Source: an uncultured Armatimonadota bacterium (GTDB lineage Bacteria > Armatimonadota > Fimbriimonadia > Fimbriimonadales > Fimbriimonadaceae). Taken from it: a DNA stretch of 64,000 nucleotides. The stretch covers positions 22,736-86,735 of the forward strand of contig CAIUHP010000081.1 of the NCBI GenBank assembly GCA_903899015.1, written 5' to 3'. Shown here in pieces: positions 8,834 to 17,997 of this stretch. Each line of letters begins with the position of its first letter. Position 1 is the stretch's first letter. The position numbers and the translations under genes are program-made. A model generated the notes under the pieces. That model saw only the letters and a list, made by a program, of their open reading frames with translations. It searched no databases and was not told the DNA's origin.

Positions 8834-9817
8834 TTATCGCGTGAGGTGCATGCGGAGCAGGGGCCACCAGACGATTTCGGCTCGGCCGATGATTTGATCG
8901 CGGGGGACCAGTCCCCAGCCTCGACCATCGAAGGAGTTGTTTCGATTGTCACCCATCATGAGATAGAACCCAGCCGGGACCTTTTGGGCAGGCAACGCTT
9001 CGGCTTTCTTTTCTTCGTCAGGGTCAGGGATCGCAAATTTGTCCGCTACGTGGTACGGCGCGTTGTTCTCCATGAAGTTGTCCACTTGGGGACTAGGAGA
9101 GTTGGCATCGCGGTCCGTGTAGTTAAGCGGAATGATTTCGCCCTTGTAACTGATGAGCTTGAAGCTTGCCATGGTGAGTTGCTTCTTGTCGTCATCTGAC
9201 AGGGCCTGGAATTCTTGGCACTCGGCATTCTCGTGCTTGTCGTTGCATCGAGAATAAGCTTTGTAGGTCTCATTGACCATTTGACCGTTACGGTAAAGGA
9301 CTCCCTTCTTGAGCTCGATGATGTCGCCCGGAGTTCCAATACATCGCTTGATGAAGTCAACCTTCATCAAGCCTTGGGCATCAACCTGGTCGGGGCTGAG
9401 CTTAGCAGTTGCTGGCGGACGGAAAACGACCACGTCGTTTACCTTTGGATTGCTATATCGGTACACCGCTTTGTTAGCAACGATAAAGTCGTTGACATAC
9501 AAAGTGGGCCACATGGATCCACTAGGGATCAAGAATGCCTGAACTCCAAACGGTCGGATCAACATAAACACGAACACACCGGCATAAATGAATGCGTCAA
9601 GCATTTCATTTAAGAATCGGGCAAGTGCGTAAACCGACGATCGCTTGTGGGCCGGTGTCTTGGTGAGGATCGGATAGATCCCAACACGGATCACCGTGAG
9701 AACAACGACAAAAATGACAACCTGGCTCAGCGGAGTGCGAGCCAGGCTATCAACGAGTTCTCGAGTACCACCCGATTGCGCTTGGGCAACGGGAAGCCAG
9801 GAAGTGTCGAAGGGCAC
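8834..9817 (-). CDS. lepB: signal peptidase I (second of two)
   Basis: 327 residues, paralogue of the gene at 7322-8302. Ser101 in PSGSMWPTL and Lys157 in KRCIGTPGD form the catalytic dyad, and box E is MGDNRNNSFDGRGWG. The start codon lies 3 bases after the rplS stop, giving the common order trmD-rplS-lepB; this copy is therefore probably the ancestral one and the other a duplicate. The two differ most in the periplasmic insert between boxes D and E, which may change substrate choice (inference). Confidence 0.95.
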   Translation of the reverse strand: MPFDTSWLPVAQAQSGGTRELVDSLARTPLSQVVIFVVVLTVIRVGIYPILTKTPAHKRSSVYALARFLNEMLDAFIYAGVFVFMLIRPFGVQAFLIPSGSMWPTLYVNDFIVANKAVYRYSNPKVNDVVVFRPPATAKLSPDQVDAQGLMKVDFIKRCIGTPGDIIELKKGVLYRNGQMVNETYKAYSRCNDKHENAECQEFQALSDDDKKQLTMASFKLISYKGEIIPLNYTDRDANSPSPQVDNFMENNAPYHVADKFAIPDPDEEKKAEALPAQKVPAGFYLMMGDNRNNSFDGRGWGLVPRDQIIGRAEIVWWPLLRMHLTR

Positions 9818-9820
9818 GGG

Positions 9821-10171
9821 TTAGCGTCGCTCTTTAATTCGGGCGTCCTTACCAACCTTATCTCGAAGGTAGTAAAGCTTGGCTCGTCGAACCTTACCGC
9901 GTCGGGTTACTTCGAACTTGGCCACGTTTGGAGAGTGGACCGGGAATGTTCGCTCGACACCAACGCTGTTGGAAATCTTTCGGAGGGTGATGGTTTCACC
10001 GATTCCACCGTGCTTAACTGCGATGACAACGCCTTCAAATACCTGAATGCGCTCTTTGCCACCTTCACGGACTTTAACCGAAGCCTTTACTGTGTCTCCT
10101 GGCCAAATCTTGGGCAGGTCTGTTTTCAGGTAAGGCTGAGCAATGCTTTCTAAAATTGCGGCTTTGGACAT
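9821..10171 (-). CDS. rplS: 50S ribosomal protein L19
   Basis: 116 residues, full length. The pattern [28 protein letters not shown] and the C-terminal [19 protein letters not shown] are typical of L19, which lies at the interface of the two ribosomal subunits. The gene sits between trmD and lepB as in many bacteria. Confidence 0.98.
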   Translation of the reverse strand: MSKAAILESIAQPYLKTDLPKIWPGDTVKASVKVREGGKERIQVFEGVVIAVKHGGIGETITLRKISNSVGVERTFPVHSPNVAKFEVTRRGKVRRAKLYYLRDKVGKDARIKERR

Positions 10172-10285
10172 GTTTAACTTTCTTCCGTTTTAATCCCCGT
10201 AGGGTTTTTTCTGAACGGCAACCATCTCTGAGCCGTATCAAACTCTTACCCAGCGGCACGACGGAAGGCCGTGCTTAGGTGCAAC

Positions 10286-11017
10286 TTAGGAGGATAGCAC
10301 ATCCAAGTCTTTCTTATCCAGGTTTGCTTTCGCTAGTAGGTCAGGACGCACTCTCTTGGTTGCCAAAAGTGCCTGTTGACGCCTCCACTTTCGAATAGCT
10401 TCATGGTTTCCGCTTTTGAGAACTTCCGGAATAGGCACTCCACGCCATGTTTCTGGGCGGGTGTAGTTAGGGGCGCTGAGCAAGCCGTCGCTATGGCTGT
10501 CGGCAGCAAGACTCTCCGCCGAACCGAGAACTTTTGGCAGGAGTCTGACAACCGCGTCGCACATTACGAGTGCTGGCAATTCTCCATTGGTCAGGATGAA
10601 GTCTCCAATGCTCACCGAGTGGGTGGCGCACTGGTCAATCACTCTTTGATCGATTCCTTCGTAATGTCCGCAAAGAAATACCAGTCGTTCCAAAGAAGCG
10701 AACTCACGTGCGAGAGCTTGGGAGAAAGGAACACCCGTCGGGTCGGTGGAAATGATCGCGGTTCGAGGGGACCGGTGGACTGGGTCCGCATCAATGGATT
10801 CAAGAGCTAGCGCCACCGGTTCCGCTCGGATCAGCATCCCAGGTTCTCCCCCGTAGGGTACGTCATCCACTTTCAGATGGCCATCGTAACAAAAGTCACG
10901 AGGATTTACAGTGCCAAATTGAACCGCGCCTGCATCCGAAGCTCGCTTCATCATGCTGTGGTTCAGCAAGTCTAGAATCATGCCTGGAAAAAGGCTGACG
11001 AAGTCCACGCGAAGCAT
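10286..11017 (-). CDS. trmD: tRNA (guanine-37-N1)-methyltransferase
   Basis: 243 residues. It methylates G37 of tRNAs using S-adenosylmethionine, which prevents frameshifting. SPOUT trefoil-knot marks are VDFVSLFPGM at the N-terminus, VPYGGEPGML, LCGHYEGIDQRV, SIGDFILTNGELPALV and the C-terminal YTRPETWRGVPIPEVL. The gene is first in the trmD-rplS-lepB group. About 115 bases separate it from rplS. Confidence 0.97.
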   Translation of the reverse strand: MLRVDFVSLFPGMILDLLNHSMMKRASDAGAVQFGTVNPRDFCYDGHLKVDDVPYGGEPGMLIRAEPVALALESIDADPVHRSPRTAIISTDPTGVPFSQALAREFASLERLVFLCGHYEGIDQRVIDQCATHSVSIGDFILTNGELPALVMCDAVVRLLPKVLGSAESLAADSHSDGLLSAPNYTRPETWRGVPIPEVLKSGNHEAIRKWRRQQALLATKRVRPDLLAKANLDKKDLDVLSS

Positions 11018-11204
11018 CTGCAGAGCTTACTCGGTCCATTCCGAGGCATCCAAAAGAGAACCGGCGAGAAATACTTGACAGCAAGTCGCTTTTGACAAGT
11101 GCTCAGACCCATCCACCGTCTGTGCGTCCATAGACCTCATGGGCGACAGGATGGAGTCGCGGGGGTAGAATTGATGCCAGTCCCAGCCTTTTTTTGGAGC
11201 ATCT

Positions 11205-11585
11205 ATGTCGAATATTCCTACAGATTTGAAGTACGCAAAGTCCCACGAGTGGGTGAGTCTAGACGGTGACGTCGCAACGATCGGTATCACCGATTTCGCA
11301 CAATCTGAACTTGGCGACGTGGTCTACGTTGAACTCCCGGAGGTAGGAAGAACCTTGCAAGCGGGCGAGACGTTCGGCAGCGTTGAGAGTGTTAAGACGG
11401 TTAGCGACGTTTATGCTCCCATCGCAGGCGAGGTCATTGAAGTAAACGGATCGCTTGGCGCCCAGTCGGAACTCGTTAATTCCGATCCATACGGTAAGGG
11501 ATTCATGCTTAAGATTCGGGTCTCCGATGCGTCCGCTCTCGGTGGTCTACTTGACGCCGAAGGTTACCAAGCCGTCGTAGGATAA
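11205..11585 (+). CDS. gcvH: glycine cleavage system H protein
   Basis: 126 residues. It is the lipoyl carrier that shuttles the aminomethyl group between the P, T and L proteins. The lipoylation lysine is Lys64 in [10 protein letters not shown]. The ATG is set by GGAG seven bases upstream. gcvPA and gcvPB follow on the same strand; gcvT is not in the window. A GC-rich inverted repeat (TGCCGGC/GCCGGCA, 11611-11639) lies between gcvH and gcvPA and could lower read-through. Confidence 0.97.
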   Translation: MSNIPTDLKYAKSHEWVSLDGDVATIGITDFAQSELGDVVYVELPEVGRTLQAGETFGSVESVKTVSDVYAPIAGEVIEVNGSLGAQSELVNSDPYGKGFMLKIRVSDASALGGLLDAEGYQAVVG

Positions 11586-11717
11586 GTGGTCGAGTAGGTT
11601 CATAAAATTCTGCCGGCGCGCTCCAATAAAGTGCCGGCAAAGTTTAGTGAACTCAAGGGCCTTATTCCGTTACATAGCAGTGACAGCACTGCGCACTCCT
11701 CGTCCCACAACCCAAAT

Positions 11718-13052
11718 ATGCCTTACATTCCACATACTGATTCCGATCGCCGTGAGATGCTTGCCACTATCGGCGCCCAATCGATTGATGAACTGTTTCG
11801 TGAGATTCCGGAAAAACTAAGAGTCGCTCCTGGTTCCCTCGATCTTCCTCCCGCACTTGACGAGCCTCGACTTATGGCTCATCTATGGGAACTCAGCAAG
11901 AAGAACGTCAACCTTGCCGACGTTACTTGCTTTTTGGGAGCGGGAGTTTATGACCGATATATTCCTGCCACCGTGGGTGCTGTCATTTCTCGCGGAGAAT
12001 TCCTGACCTCTTATACTCCCTACCAACCAGAGGCATCCCAAGGTTATCTCCAAGCGATTTACGAATTCCAAACGATGATTTCCGAAATCTATGGGATGGA
12101 TCTGTCGAATGCGTCGATGTACGATGGGGCGACCTCGATGGCCGAGGCCGCGATTATGGCGACTGGAATCAAACATCGGGACAAAGTAGCAGTGAGCGAA
12201 GCGGTTCACCCTCACTACCGACAGGTACTCGATACTTACTGCTGGTCCATGGGCATCGAAGTCATCACCCTTCCTGCCGTGGCAACCGGTGTCACCGATC
12301 TTTCAGCCGCTGCCGATGCGGCGTGCATCATCCTGCAATATCCCAACTTCTTCGGAACAATCGAAGACTTAGCGGCTCAGCGAGCGGCTTGCGATTCTAG
12401 CGAAGCGCTCATGATTGTCGTTGCCGATCCGGTAGCTTGCGCGTTGCTGAAACCGCCCGGAGCCTTCGGTGCTGATATCGTAGTCGGTGAAGGCCAGTCA
12501 TTGGGTGTCGCCATGGGACTCGGCGGACCCATGGTGGGACTTTTCACATGCAAGAAATCCTTGATTCGCCAGATCCCCGGACGTATTGTTGGCAAAACGA
12601 AGGAAGCTCACGGAGAGAAGCCGGGCTACGTGATGACGCTTCGAACTCGTGAACAAGATATTCGACGTGAGAAAGCAACGTCTAATATCTGTACCAATGA
12701 AGCCCTGATGGCCCTCGCTGCAACCGTTCACATGATTGCTCTCGGCAAGAACGGTATGCGCGAAGTGGCGACCGCAAGTGTTCGAAACACACAATACGCC
12801 ATTCAGCAACTGACCGCAGCAGGAGCGAAGCTGCATTACTCCGGCAGAGTGTTTGGCGAGTTCGTTCTTGAGCTTCCGAAGGATCCGACCGTCGTACGAG
12901 ACGCCCTGCTTGAAAAGGGAATTCTTTGCGGACTACCCCTTGGTTCGTATTACGATGAACTCAAGAACTGTCTCCTGGTTGCCGTAACCGAACTTCGAAC
13001 TAAGGATCAAATCGAGACATATGCTTCGGCTCTAAAGGAGGTGCTGGCATGA
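11718..13052 (+). CDS. gcvPA: glycine dehydrogenase (decarboxylating) subunit 1
   Basis: 444 residues from the ATG at 11718, where homologues begin (MPYIPHTD). An upstream GTG at 11631 would add 29 atypical residues. It forms one half of the split P protein, which decarboxylates glycine with pyridoxal phosphate. Recognisable segments are FLGAGVYDRYIP, TSYTPYQPEASQG and NICTNEALMAL. Subunit 1 lacks the PLP lysine, which is in GcvPB. The stop overlaps the gcvPB start (ATGA), showing translational coupling. Confidence 0.95.
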   Translation: MPYIPHTDSDRREMLATIGAQSIDELFREIPEKLRVAPGSLDLPPALDEPRLMAHLWELSKKNVNLADVTCFLGAGVYDRYIPATVGAVISRGEFLTSYTPYQPEASQGYLQAIYEFQTMISEIYGMDLSNASMYDGATSMAEAAIMATGIKHRDKVAVSEAVHPHYRQVLDTYCWSMGIEVITLPAVATGVTDLSAAADAACIILQYPNFFGTIEDLAAQRAACDSSEALMIVVADPVACALLKPPGAFGADIVVGEGQSLGVAMGLGGPMVGLFTCKKSLIRQIPGRIVGKTKEAHGEKPGYVMTLRTREQDIRREKATSNICTNEALMALAATVHMIALGKNGMREVATASVRNTQYAIQQLTAAGAKLHYSGRVFGEFVLELPKDPTVVRDALLEKGILCGLPLGSYYDELKNCLLVAVTELRTKDQIETYASALKEVLA

Positions 13053-14533
13053 ACACACTGAGTTTTCGAACAAAGCAAATGCCTGAGCCTAAGCTGATCT
13101 TTGATCGGTCGAGCGCTGGCCGCGTGGGTTGCAACTTACCAAAAGCGGATACCCCCGAAGTTGACTTGGCTGCGGTGTTAGGCGAGGTTCGAGAAGAGCT
13201 GAACCTTCCCGAAGTTGGCGAGCTTGAATTGCTTCGCCATTTCACGAACTTGAGTCACATCAATTTCGGCATCGAAACCGGCTTCTATCCATTGGGAAGC
13301 TGCACGATGAAATACAACCCGAAGATCAACGAGAAAACGGCAGGACTTCCCGGGTTTGCAAATCTGCACCCGATGCAGCCGGTTGAAACGATTCCTGGAG
13401 CCCTTGATGTCCTGATTGGCGTTCAAGACATGCTCTGCGCCATCACTGGCTTCGACGAGATCACCCTTCAGCCATTAGCTGGCGCTCACGGTGAGATGAC
13501 TTGCTTGATGCTCATCAAAGCCTATTATGAAGCTCGTGGTGAAGGTCAAAAGCGCCATATCGTTCTCGTTCCTGACTCCGCTCATGGAACGAATCCCGCG
13601 TCCGCTGCTCGATGCGGTTACGATGTGCGTCCGATTCCAACCAACGCAGAAGGCAATACTGATCTCGAAGCCCTTGAAAAAGCTTTGGACGATTCGGTTG
13701 CCGCACTCATGCTTACTAATCCATCGACTCTTGGACTCTTTGAGCCCAATATCGAAAAGATCTGTGCGATGGTTCATGCCGCTGGCGGTCAGGTCTTTTG
13801 CGACGGCGCCAACATGAATGCCATGGTCGGTACGACTCGTCCCGGAGATCACGGATTCGACTGCATGCACCTGAACCTCCATAAGACGTTCTCCACACCT
13901 CACGGCGGTGGTGGTCCAGGATGTGGCGCGATCGGATTGATGAAGCATCTTGAGCCCTACCTTCCTGTTCCCGTCATTCGACGGTCTGAAATGAAGGTAA
14001 TTGCCGATTACGATCGACCTAAAACGATTGGTCGCGTCAGCGCGTTCTACGGCCAGTTCCTGATGGAAGTTCGTGCTTACACCTATCTTCGAGCCTACGG
14101 CAAAGAGAAGATGGCAGACATCTCGCGTTACGCGGTCTTGAACGCTAACTACGTTCGAGCGCGATTGAAGGATGTGCTTCCTCCGGCCCATGATCGCCCT
14201 TGTATGCACGAGTGCATTTTGACGGCGGAGAAGTACAAGAAAGAGAACGGTGTTCGAGCCTTGGATATCAGTAAGCGACTGATCGACTACGGTTTCCACC
14301 CACCCACGAACTACTTCCCACTCATCGTTCCAGAGTGCTTCATGATTGAGCCTACAGAAACTGAGACGAAGGAAACTTTAGACGAGTTCTGCGATGCCTT
14401 GATCCAGATCTGTCACGAAGCAGTCGAGAATCCGGACCTGCTGCACGACGCACCGTCAACCCAAATTGTGGGACGACTCGATGAGACGGCAGCGGTTAAG
14501 AATCTTGACGTACGCTGGTGGCCCAAGAGCTAA
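13049..14533 (+). CDS. gcvPB: glycine dehydrogenase (decarboxylating) subunit 2
   Basis: 494 residues. The PLP-binding lysine is Lys279 in LNLHKTFSTPHGGGGPG. Other family segments are GFYPLGSCTMKYNP, the PDSAHGTNPASA loop and VFCDGANMNAMVG. It starts inside the gcvPA stop codon. With GcvPA it forms the P protein that passes the aminomethyl group to GcvH. Confidence 0.97.
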   Translation: MNTLSFRTKQMPEPKLIFDRSSAGRVGCNLPKADTPEVDLAAVLGEVREELNLPEVGELELLRHFTNLSHINFGIETGFYPLGSCTMKYNPKINEKTAGLPGFANLHPMQPVETIPGALDVLIGVQDMLCAITGFDEITLQPLAGAHGEMTCLMLIKAYYEARGEGQKRHIVLVPDSAHGTNPASAARCGYDVRPIPTNAEGNTDLEALEKALDDSVAALMLTNPSTLGLFEPNIEKICAMVHAAGGQVFCDGANMNAMVGTTRPGDHGFDCMHLNLHKTFSTPHGGGGPGCGAIGLMKHLEPYLPVPVIRRSEMKVIADYDRPKTIGRVSAFYGQFLMEVRAYTYLRAYGKEKMADISRYAVLNANYVRARLKDVLPPAHDRPCMHECILTAEKYKKENGVRALDISKRLIDYGFHPPTNYFPLIVPECFMIEPTETETKETLDEFCDALIQICHEAVENPDLLHDAPSTQIVGRLDETAAVKNLDVRWWPKS

Positions 14534-14544
14534 GTAATTGGTTC

Positions 14545-14593
14545 ATGTATGTATTGTATGTAGTTTTTGAAAACTGTGATACAATACATACAT
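14545..14593. promoter_or_regulatory. 15-bp palindromic operator overlapping a toxin-antitoxin start codon
   Basis: Perfect arms ATGTATGTATTGTAT (14545-14559) and ATACAATACATACAT (14579-14593) with a 19-base spacer. The second arm contains a -10-like TACAAT (14580-14585) and the first two bases of the start codon of the next gene. No ribosome site is present, so the mRNA probably begins at or next to the ATG. The layout fits autorepression by the antitoxin or the complex. Confidence 0.75.
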
Positions 14594-14981
14594 GGAAAAA
14601 CTCGTTGATAAGATTCGCTCTGTTGGCACTCGATATATCGACATTGCCCGACGAGAAGGCCGTTCCGAGGTCACGATCCAAGCAGGTGATGTTGTCCGAG
14701 AGCTGAGCCTTGTCAATCGGACACCAAATGTGTGCATGGGCTTAACATCTTCTAGGTTCCTCATCGAAAACCACATTGAGCTCGTGAATTCTGAAGGACC
14801 ACCGTCTGGTCAGAGTACAACGATGAAATACACCTATCGACTTCGCCAGCCAGAGTCTCCAACGCCAGGCAAGCCGAGCGGCCTATTGGCCCTAAGGGGC
14901 TCGGGTAAGGCTGCATACAAACAATTAGGCGGAGGGGAAGCTTTCCTGAAGTCCGAGCGCGCGGCGTTCGATCGTTCATGA
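14592..14981 (+). CDS. putative antitoxin of a PIN toxin pair
   Basis: 129 residues of no family I can name. The first 85 residues look like a compact folded domain (KLVDKIRSVG, TIQAGDVVRELSLVNRTPNV, then a beta-rich part), possibly DNA-binding given the palindrome over its start. The C-terminal 35 residues (LLALRGSGKAAY, then Glu/Arg-rich) resemble the toxin-neutralising tails of VapB-type antitoxins. The stop overlaps the PIN gene start (ATGA at 14978-14981). The antitoxin role is inferred from position, the operator and the tail. Confidence 0.65.
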   Translation: MEKLVDKIRSVGTRYIDIARREGRSEVTIQAGDVVRELSLVNRTPNVCMGLTSSRFLIENHIELVNSEGPPSGQSTTMKYTYRLRQPESPTPGKPSGLLALRGSGKAAYKQLGGGEAFLKSERAAFDRS

Positions 14982-15418
14982 GCAAAGTCTATTGGGACAC
15001 GATGCTGTTCATCTACCTGCTCGAAGATTCCGAGCAGTACGGAGACCGAGTCGCCACGATTTATGAGGCAATGAGAGAACGGGGAGACATCCTCTGTGCC
15101 AGTATGTTTACCCTTGCCGAACTCTTGGTCGCTCCTCGGAAAGTTGGAGATCTGGCTTGGGAACAGCGAATCATCGACTTTTTCAACGGTGGTGACGTGA
15201 GAATTTTGCCTTTCGATCTTGGTGCTGCTAAGCAATTCGGTTCGATCCGAGCAGCCGACAAGATCTCTCCTGCCGATGCCTATCACTTAGCATGTGCCGC
15301 TTCAGCGGGAGTGGACTTGTATCTTACAAACGATGCTGTCGTTCGGAAGGCTCAAGTGATTGGTGTTCACTTTATCGATTCCGTGAACACTTCTCTTTAC
15401 GGAGGCGAAGTTGTGTGA
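14978..15418 (+). CDS. PIN-domain protein, VapC-like toxin
   Basis: 146 residues, a single PIN domain. The acidic metal-binding set is visible: Asp7 in VYWDTMLFIYLLED, Glu48 in FTLAELLVAP, Asp100 in SPADAYHLA and Asp119 in LTND. VapC toxins are Mg-dependent RNases that cut tRNA or rRNA. It is coupled by a 4-base overlap to the putative antitoxin. Its 3' end overlaps the next gene, whose GGAGG ribosome site is inside this coding sequence. Confidence 0.85.
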   Translation: MSKVYWDTMLFIYLLEDSEQYGDRVATIYEAMRERGDILCASMFTLAELLVAPRKVGDLAWEQRIIDFFNGGDVRILPFDLGAAKQFGSIRAADKISPADAYHLACAASAGVDLYLTNDAVVRKAQVIGVHFIDSVNTSLYGGEVV

Positions 15419-16070
15419 TGTTCAAGTCCTTCGTGAACCTCGCCAGGATGGCGTGACCAATATGCACCTTGATACCGTTCTGCTCGAACGAGCAGAACAG
15501 GGACAGATTGGAGGGCGCATCTACTCTTGGGACGGAGTTTGGGTCACAGTTGGTCGATTTCAATCGGTAGAACGCGACATCATCGATCCTGACAACGTTC
15601 GATGGGTTCGTCGCCCGACGGGTGGAAAGGCGGTTATACATGGTCATGACGTGACCATAGGTTGTGCGATCCCGTTGTTGGCTCTTCCGATCTCTGATCG
15701 TCGTTCGATTAAATCGGTTTACCGAGTGGCGGTAGCACCGATTGTCGAGGCACTTGCAGCTTGTGGCCTGAACGCAGTTTTGGCCGCTGACACCGAGTTT
15801 CACGGTAAGGGAGTCCATTCAGGCGACTGTTTTGCTTTCTCTTCGCCTAACGACGTTGTGGACGGCCATACCGGGCGAAAGATATGCGGCTGCGCCCTAC
15901 GATTGACCGATACAGCGGTTTTGCTTCAGGCAAGTGTGCCTAACGGCCATCCGCTTGTCGAGCCTTCCTCGATCATTCTCAACGCCGAACACCTCGAACC
16001 CATCATTTGGAACGACTCGGGAATCGAGCATGCTCTTGCGACGGCTCTGAATCGAGGTTGGTCGCAATGA
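15411..16070 (+). CDS. lipoate/octanoate transferase (LipM/LplA family)
   Basis: 219 residues from a TTG start with GGAGG five bases upstream. Family marks are RRPTGGKAVIHGHDVTIG (67-84) and GRKICGCALR with Lys157. Cys140 in GDCFAFSSPNDVV is at the place of the acyl-thioester cysteine of LipM-type octanoyltransferases, which favours transferase over ATP-dependent ligase. It would attach the octanoyl or lipoyl group to carrier proteins such as GcvH, encoded 4 kb upstream. The frame overlaps the PIN gene by 8 bases. The exact activity is inference. Confidence 0.8.
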   Translation: MCDVQVLREPRQDGVTNMHLDTVLLERAEQGQIGGRIYSWDGVWVTVGRFQSVERDIIDPDNVRWVRRPTGGKAVIHGHDVTIGCAIPLLALPISDRRSIKSVYRVAVAPIVEALAACGLNAVLAADTEFHGKGVHSGDCFAFSSPNDVVDGHTGRKICGCALRLTDTAVLLQASVPNGHPLVEPSSIILNAEHLEPIIWNDSGIEHALATALNRGWSQ

Positions 16071-16864
16071 AGATTGGAGTATTCGATTCTGGCTTAGGAG
16101 GCCTGGCGATCGCCCAATCCATTATCCGTCGGCTGCCTCAATTCGATTACCTCTACTTGGGTGACACGAAACGAGTGCCCTACGGTGGAAGGTCTCAAGA
16201 GACGATTCACGAATTCACTTCCCAGGCTCTCAGTTATCTGTTTGAGCACCAATGTCAGTTGGTCATTTTGGCGTGCAATACGGCGTCGGCGGAGGCGCTT
16301 CGGAAAAGTCAACAGGAGTATTTGCCGAAACACTACCCGGATCGGCGGGTTCTGGGAATGATCATTCCCAGCGCAGAGGCGGTTTTTGAAGTCAGTCAAC
16401 CAAACTCAGTGGGAGTTCTTGCGACGTCCAGCACCGTCGAATCAGGCGCTTACAAACGAGAGCTATGCCGGGTCCAAGAGGATATTGCGGTTATCCAAAT
16501 CGCGGCTCCTTTATTAGTGCCGCTCATAGAGAATCGAGGTCAGAAATATATCCTTCCGATCCTGGAAGACTACTTACAGCCCCTCAAAGAAGCAGGTGTA
16601 GAGAGTGTCGTGTTGGGGTGCACCCACTATTGCCTTATCAAAGATAAGGTCAGGCAGGTTATGGGATGTCCGGTTATATCGCAAGACGAAGTCATTCCCG
16701 AGAAAGTCGCCAACTATCTTACAAGGCATCCAGAAATCGAGTCGAAGCTCAGTCAATCCAGACGGCGCGAGTTTCACGTTACTGACATCACGCCTGGATG
16801 TTCAGATTTGGCCTGGGCGCTTGGCAGAGAGGAGATCCAATTGGAAAAAGTGGTGCTTAAGTGA
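16067..16864 (+). CDS. murI: glutamate racemase
   Basis: 265 residues from the ATG at 16067, which overlaps the stop of the lipoyl-transferase gene (ATGA). The start is chosen because the family begins with the strand MKIGVFDSGLGG. The two catalytic cysteines are Cys70 in ILACNTASAE and Cys185 in VLGCTHY. It makes D-glutamate for peptidoglycan. It overlaps alr by 4 bases, so wall amino-acid racemases are co-expressed. Confidence 0.96.
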   Translation: MKIGVFDSGLGGLAIAQSIIRRLPQFDYLYLGDTKRVPYGGRSQETIHEFTSQALSYLFEHQCQLVILACNTASAEALRKSQQEYLPKHYPDRRVLGMIIPSAEAVFEVSQPNSVGVLATSSTVESGAYKRELCRVQEDIAVIQIAAPLLVPLIENRGQKYILPILEDYLQPLKEAGVESVVLGCTHYCLIKDKVRQVMGCPVISQDEVIPEKVANYLTRHPEIESKLSQSRRREFHVTDITPGCSDLAWALGREEIQLEKVVLK

Positions 16865-17973
16865 GCCTGTCAGAAATTCAGATTCAATCCGATGCTCTCA
16901 GGCACAACGTTGCCGCTTTGCGAAAAATGGCTTCGCCTGACACGGATTTTATCGCGGTGGTGAAAGGGAACGCCTATGGCCACGGTTTGGAACCAGTCGT
17001 GTCCATCTTAGATTCCTTGGTGGATGGGTTCCAAGTGGATGATATCGAGGAACTGCGAGCCGTCAGAAAAGTCTCGACGAATCGAGTTTTGGTTTTAGGT
17101 TATGTTGCAAAGCCCGACGTGATGGAAGCGGTCACGCTCGGAGGTGAACTTGCCATCTACGATACGGATCGACTGGCAGATATTCAGCATGCGGGCATCG
17201 CATTGGGAATTCAACCAAAGGTTCACCTAAAGATTGATGCTCTTCTTGGACGGCAAGGCGTTTCACCTGCAAATGTTCGCGCCTTTGCTAGTGAACTCAA
17301 GGCCTATCCACAACTGCAAGTAGATTCTGCTTATGCCCACTTCGCCAACATCGAAGACACCACCGACCTTGGGCATGCCCAGCTTCAAATAGATACATTT
17401 GAGGGTGCATACAACGACCTTCGGGCGGAAGGCTTTGAGGCCATTCAGCGCCACCTCTCTGCGACTTCGGGGTTGATGACGGTGGAAAACGGAAACAATC
17501 TCGTTCGAATCGGACTGGGCTTGTACGGAATGTATCCCTCCGCTTCATTGGCTCGAACCCATTCGGATTTGCAGCTATTGCCGGTAATGCGCTGGGTGAG
17601 CCATCTCGCTCAAGTCAAGCAACTCCCGGCACGCCATCCGGTTGGATATGGCCTGACCTATATCACGCCGCGTGACATGCCGATTGGCATTATTCCTCAA
17701 GGCTACTCGGACGGTTATGATCGAGGCTTGTCGAGCAGTGGAGAAGTGCTTGTTCGAGGAATTCGGTGTTCGGTACTTGGTCGAGTGGCGATGAATATGT
17801 TCGCGGTGGACTTGAGCAACGTCCCAGACGCCCAGGCGGAAGATGAAGTGGTTCTACTGGGAAATCAAGGGAGTGACCGGATCGCGGCTGAAGAGATTGC
17901 CAATCGATTAGGCACCATCAACTACGAAATCACGACCCGCATCACTCCTCTTCTGCCAAGGCGCATCGTGTGA
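16861..17973 (+). CDS. alr: alanine racemase
   Basis: 370 residues, GTG start inside the murI stop (GTGA). PLP-binding Lys35 lies in AVVKGNAYGHG. The catalytic tyrosine region is VGYGLTYITPRD and the dimer-interface segment is RVAMNMFAVDLS, where many homologues have CMDQ. It makes D-alanine for peptidoglycan. It is the last gene of the run before the repeat array. Confidence 0.96.
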   Translation: MSLSEIQIQSDALRHNVAALRKMASPDTDFIAVVKGNAYGHGLEPVVSILDSLVDGFQVDDIEELRAVRKVSTNRVLVLGYVAKPDVMEAVTLGGELAIYDTDRLADIQHAGIALGIQPKVHLKIDALLGRQGVSPANVRAFASELKAYPQLQVDSAYAHFANIEDTTDLGHAQLQIDTFEGAYNDLRAEGFEAIQRHLSATSGLMTVENGNNLVRIGLGLYGMYPSASLARTHSDLQLLPVMRWVSHLAQVKQLPARHPVGYGLTYITPRDMPIGIIPQGYSDGYDRGLSSSGEVLVRGIRCSVLGRVAMNMFAVDLSNVPDAQAEDEVVLLGNQGSDRIAAEEIANRLGTINYEITTRITPLLPRRIV

Positions 17974-17997
17974 GATCATTTACTTTCCACGAGTCGG

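Noticed and set aside
11018..11204. Glycine riboswitch before gcvH
   Set aside because: The leader lacks the conserved blocks of that aptamer, and gcvH has an ordinary SD site.
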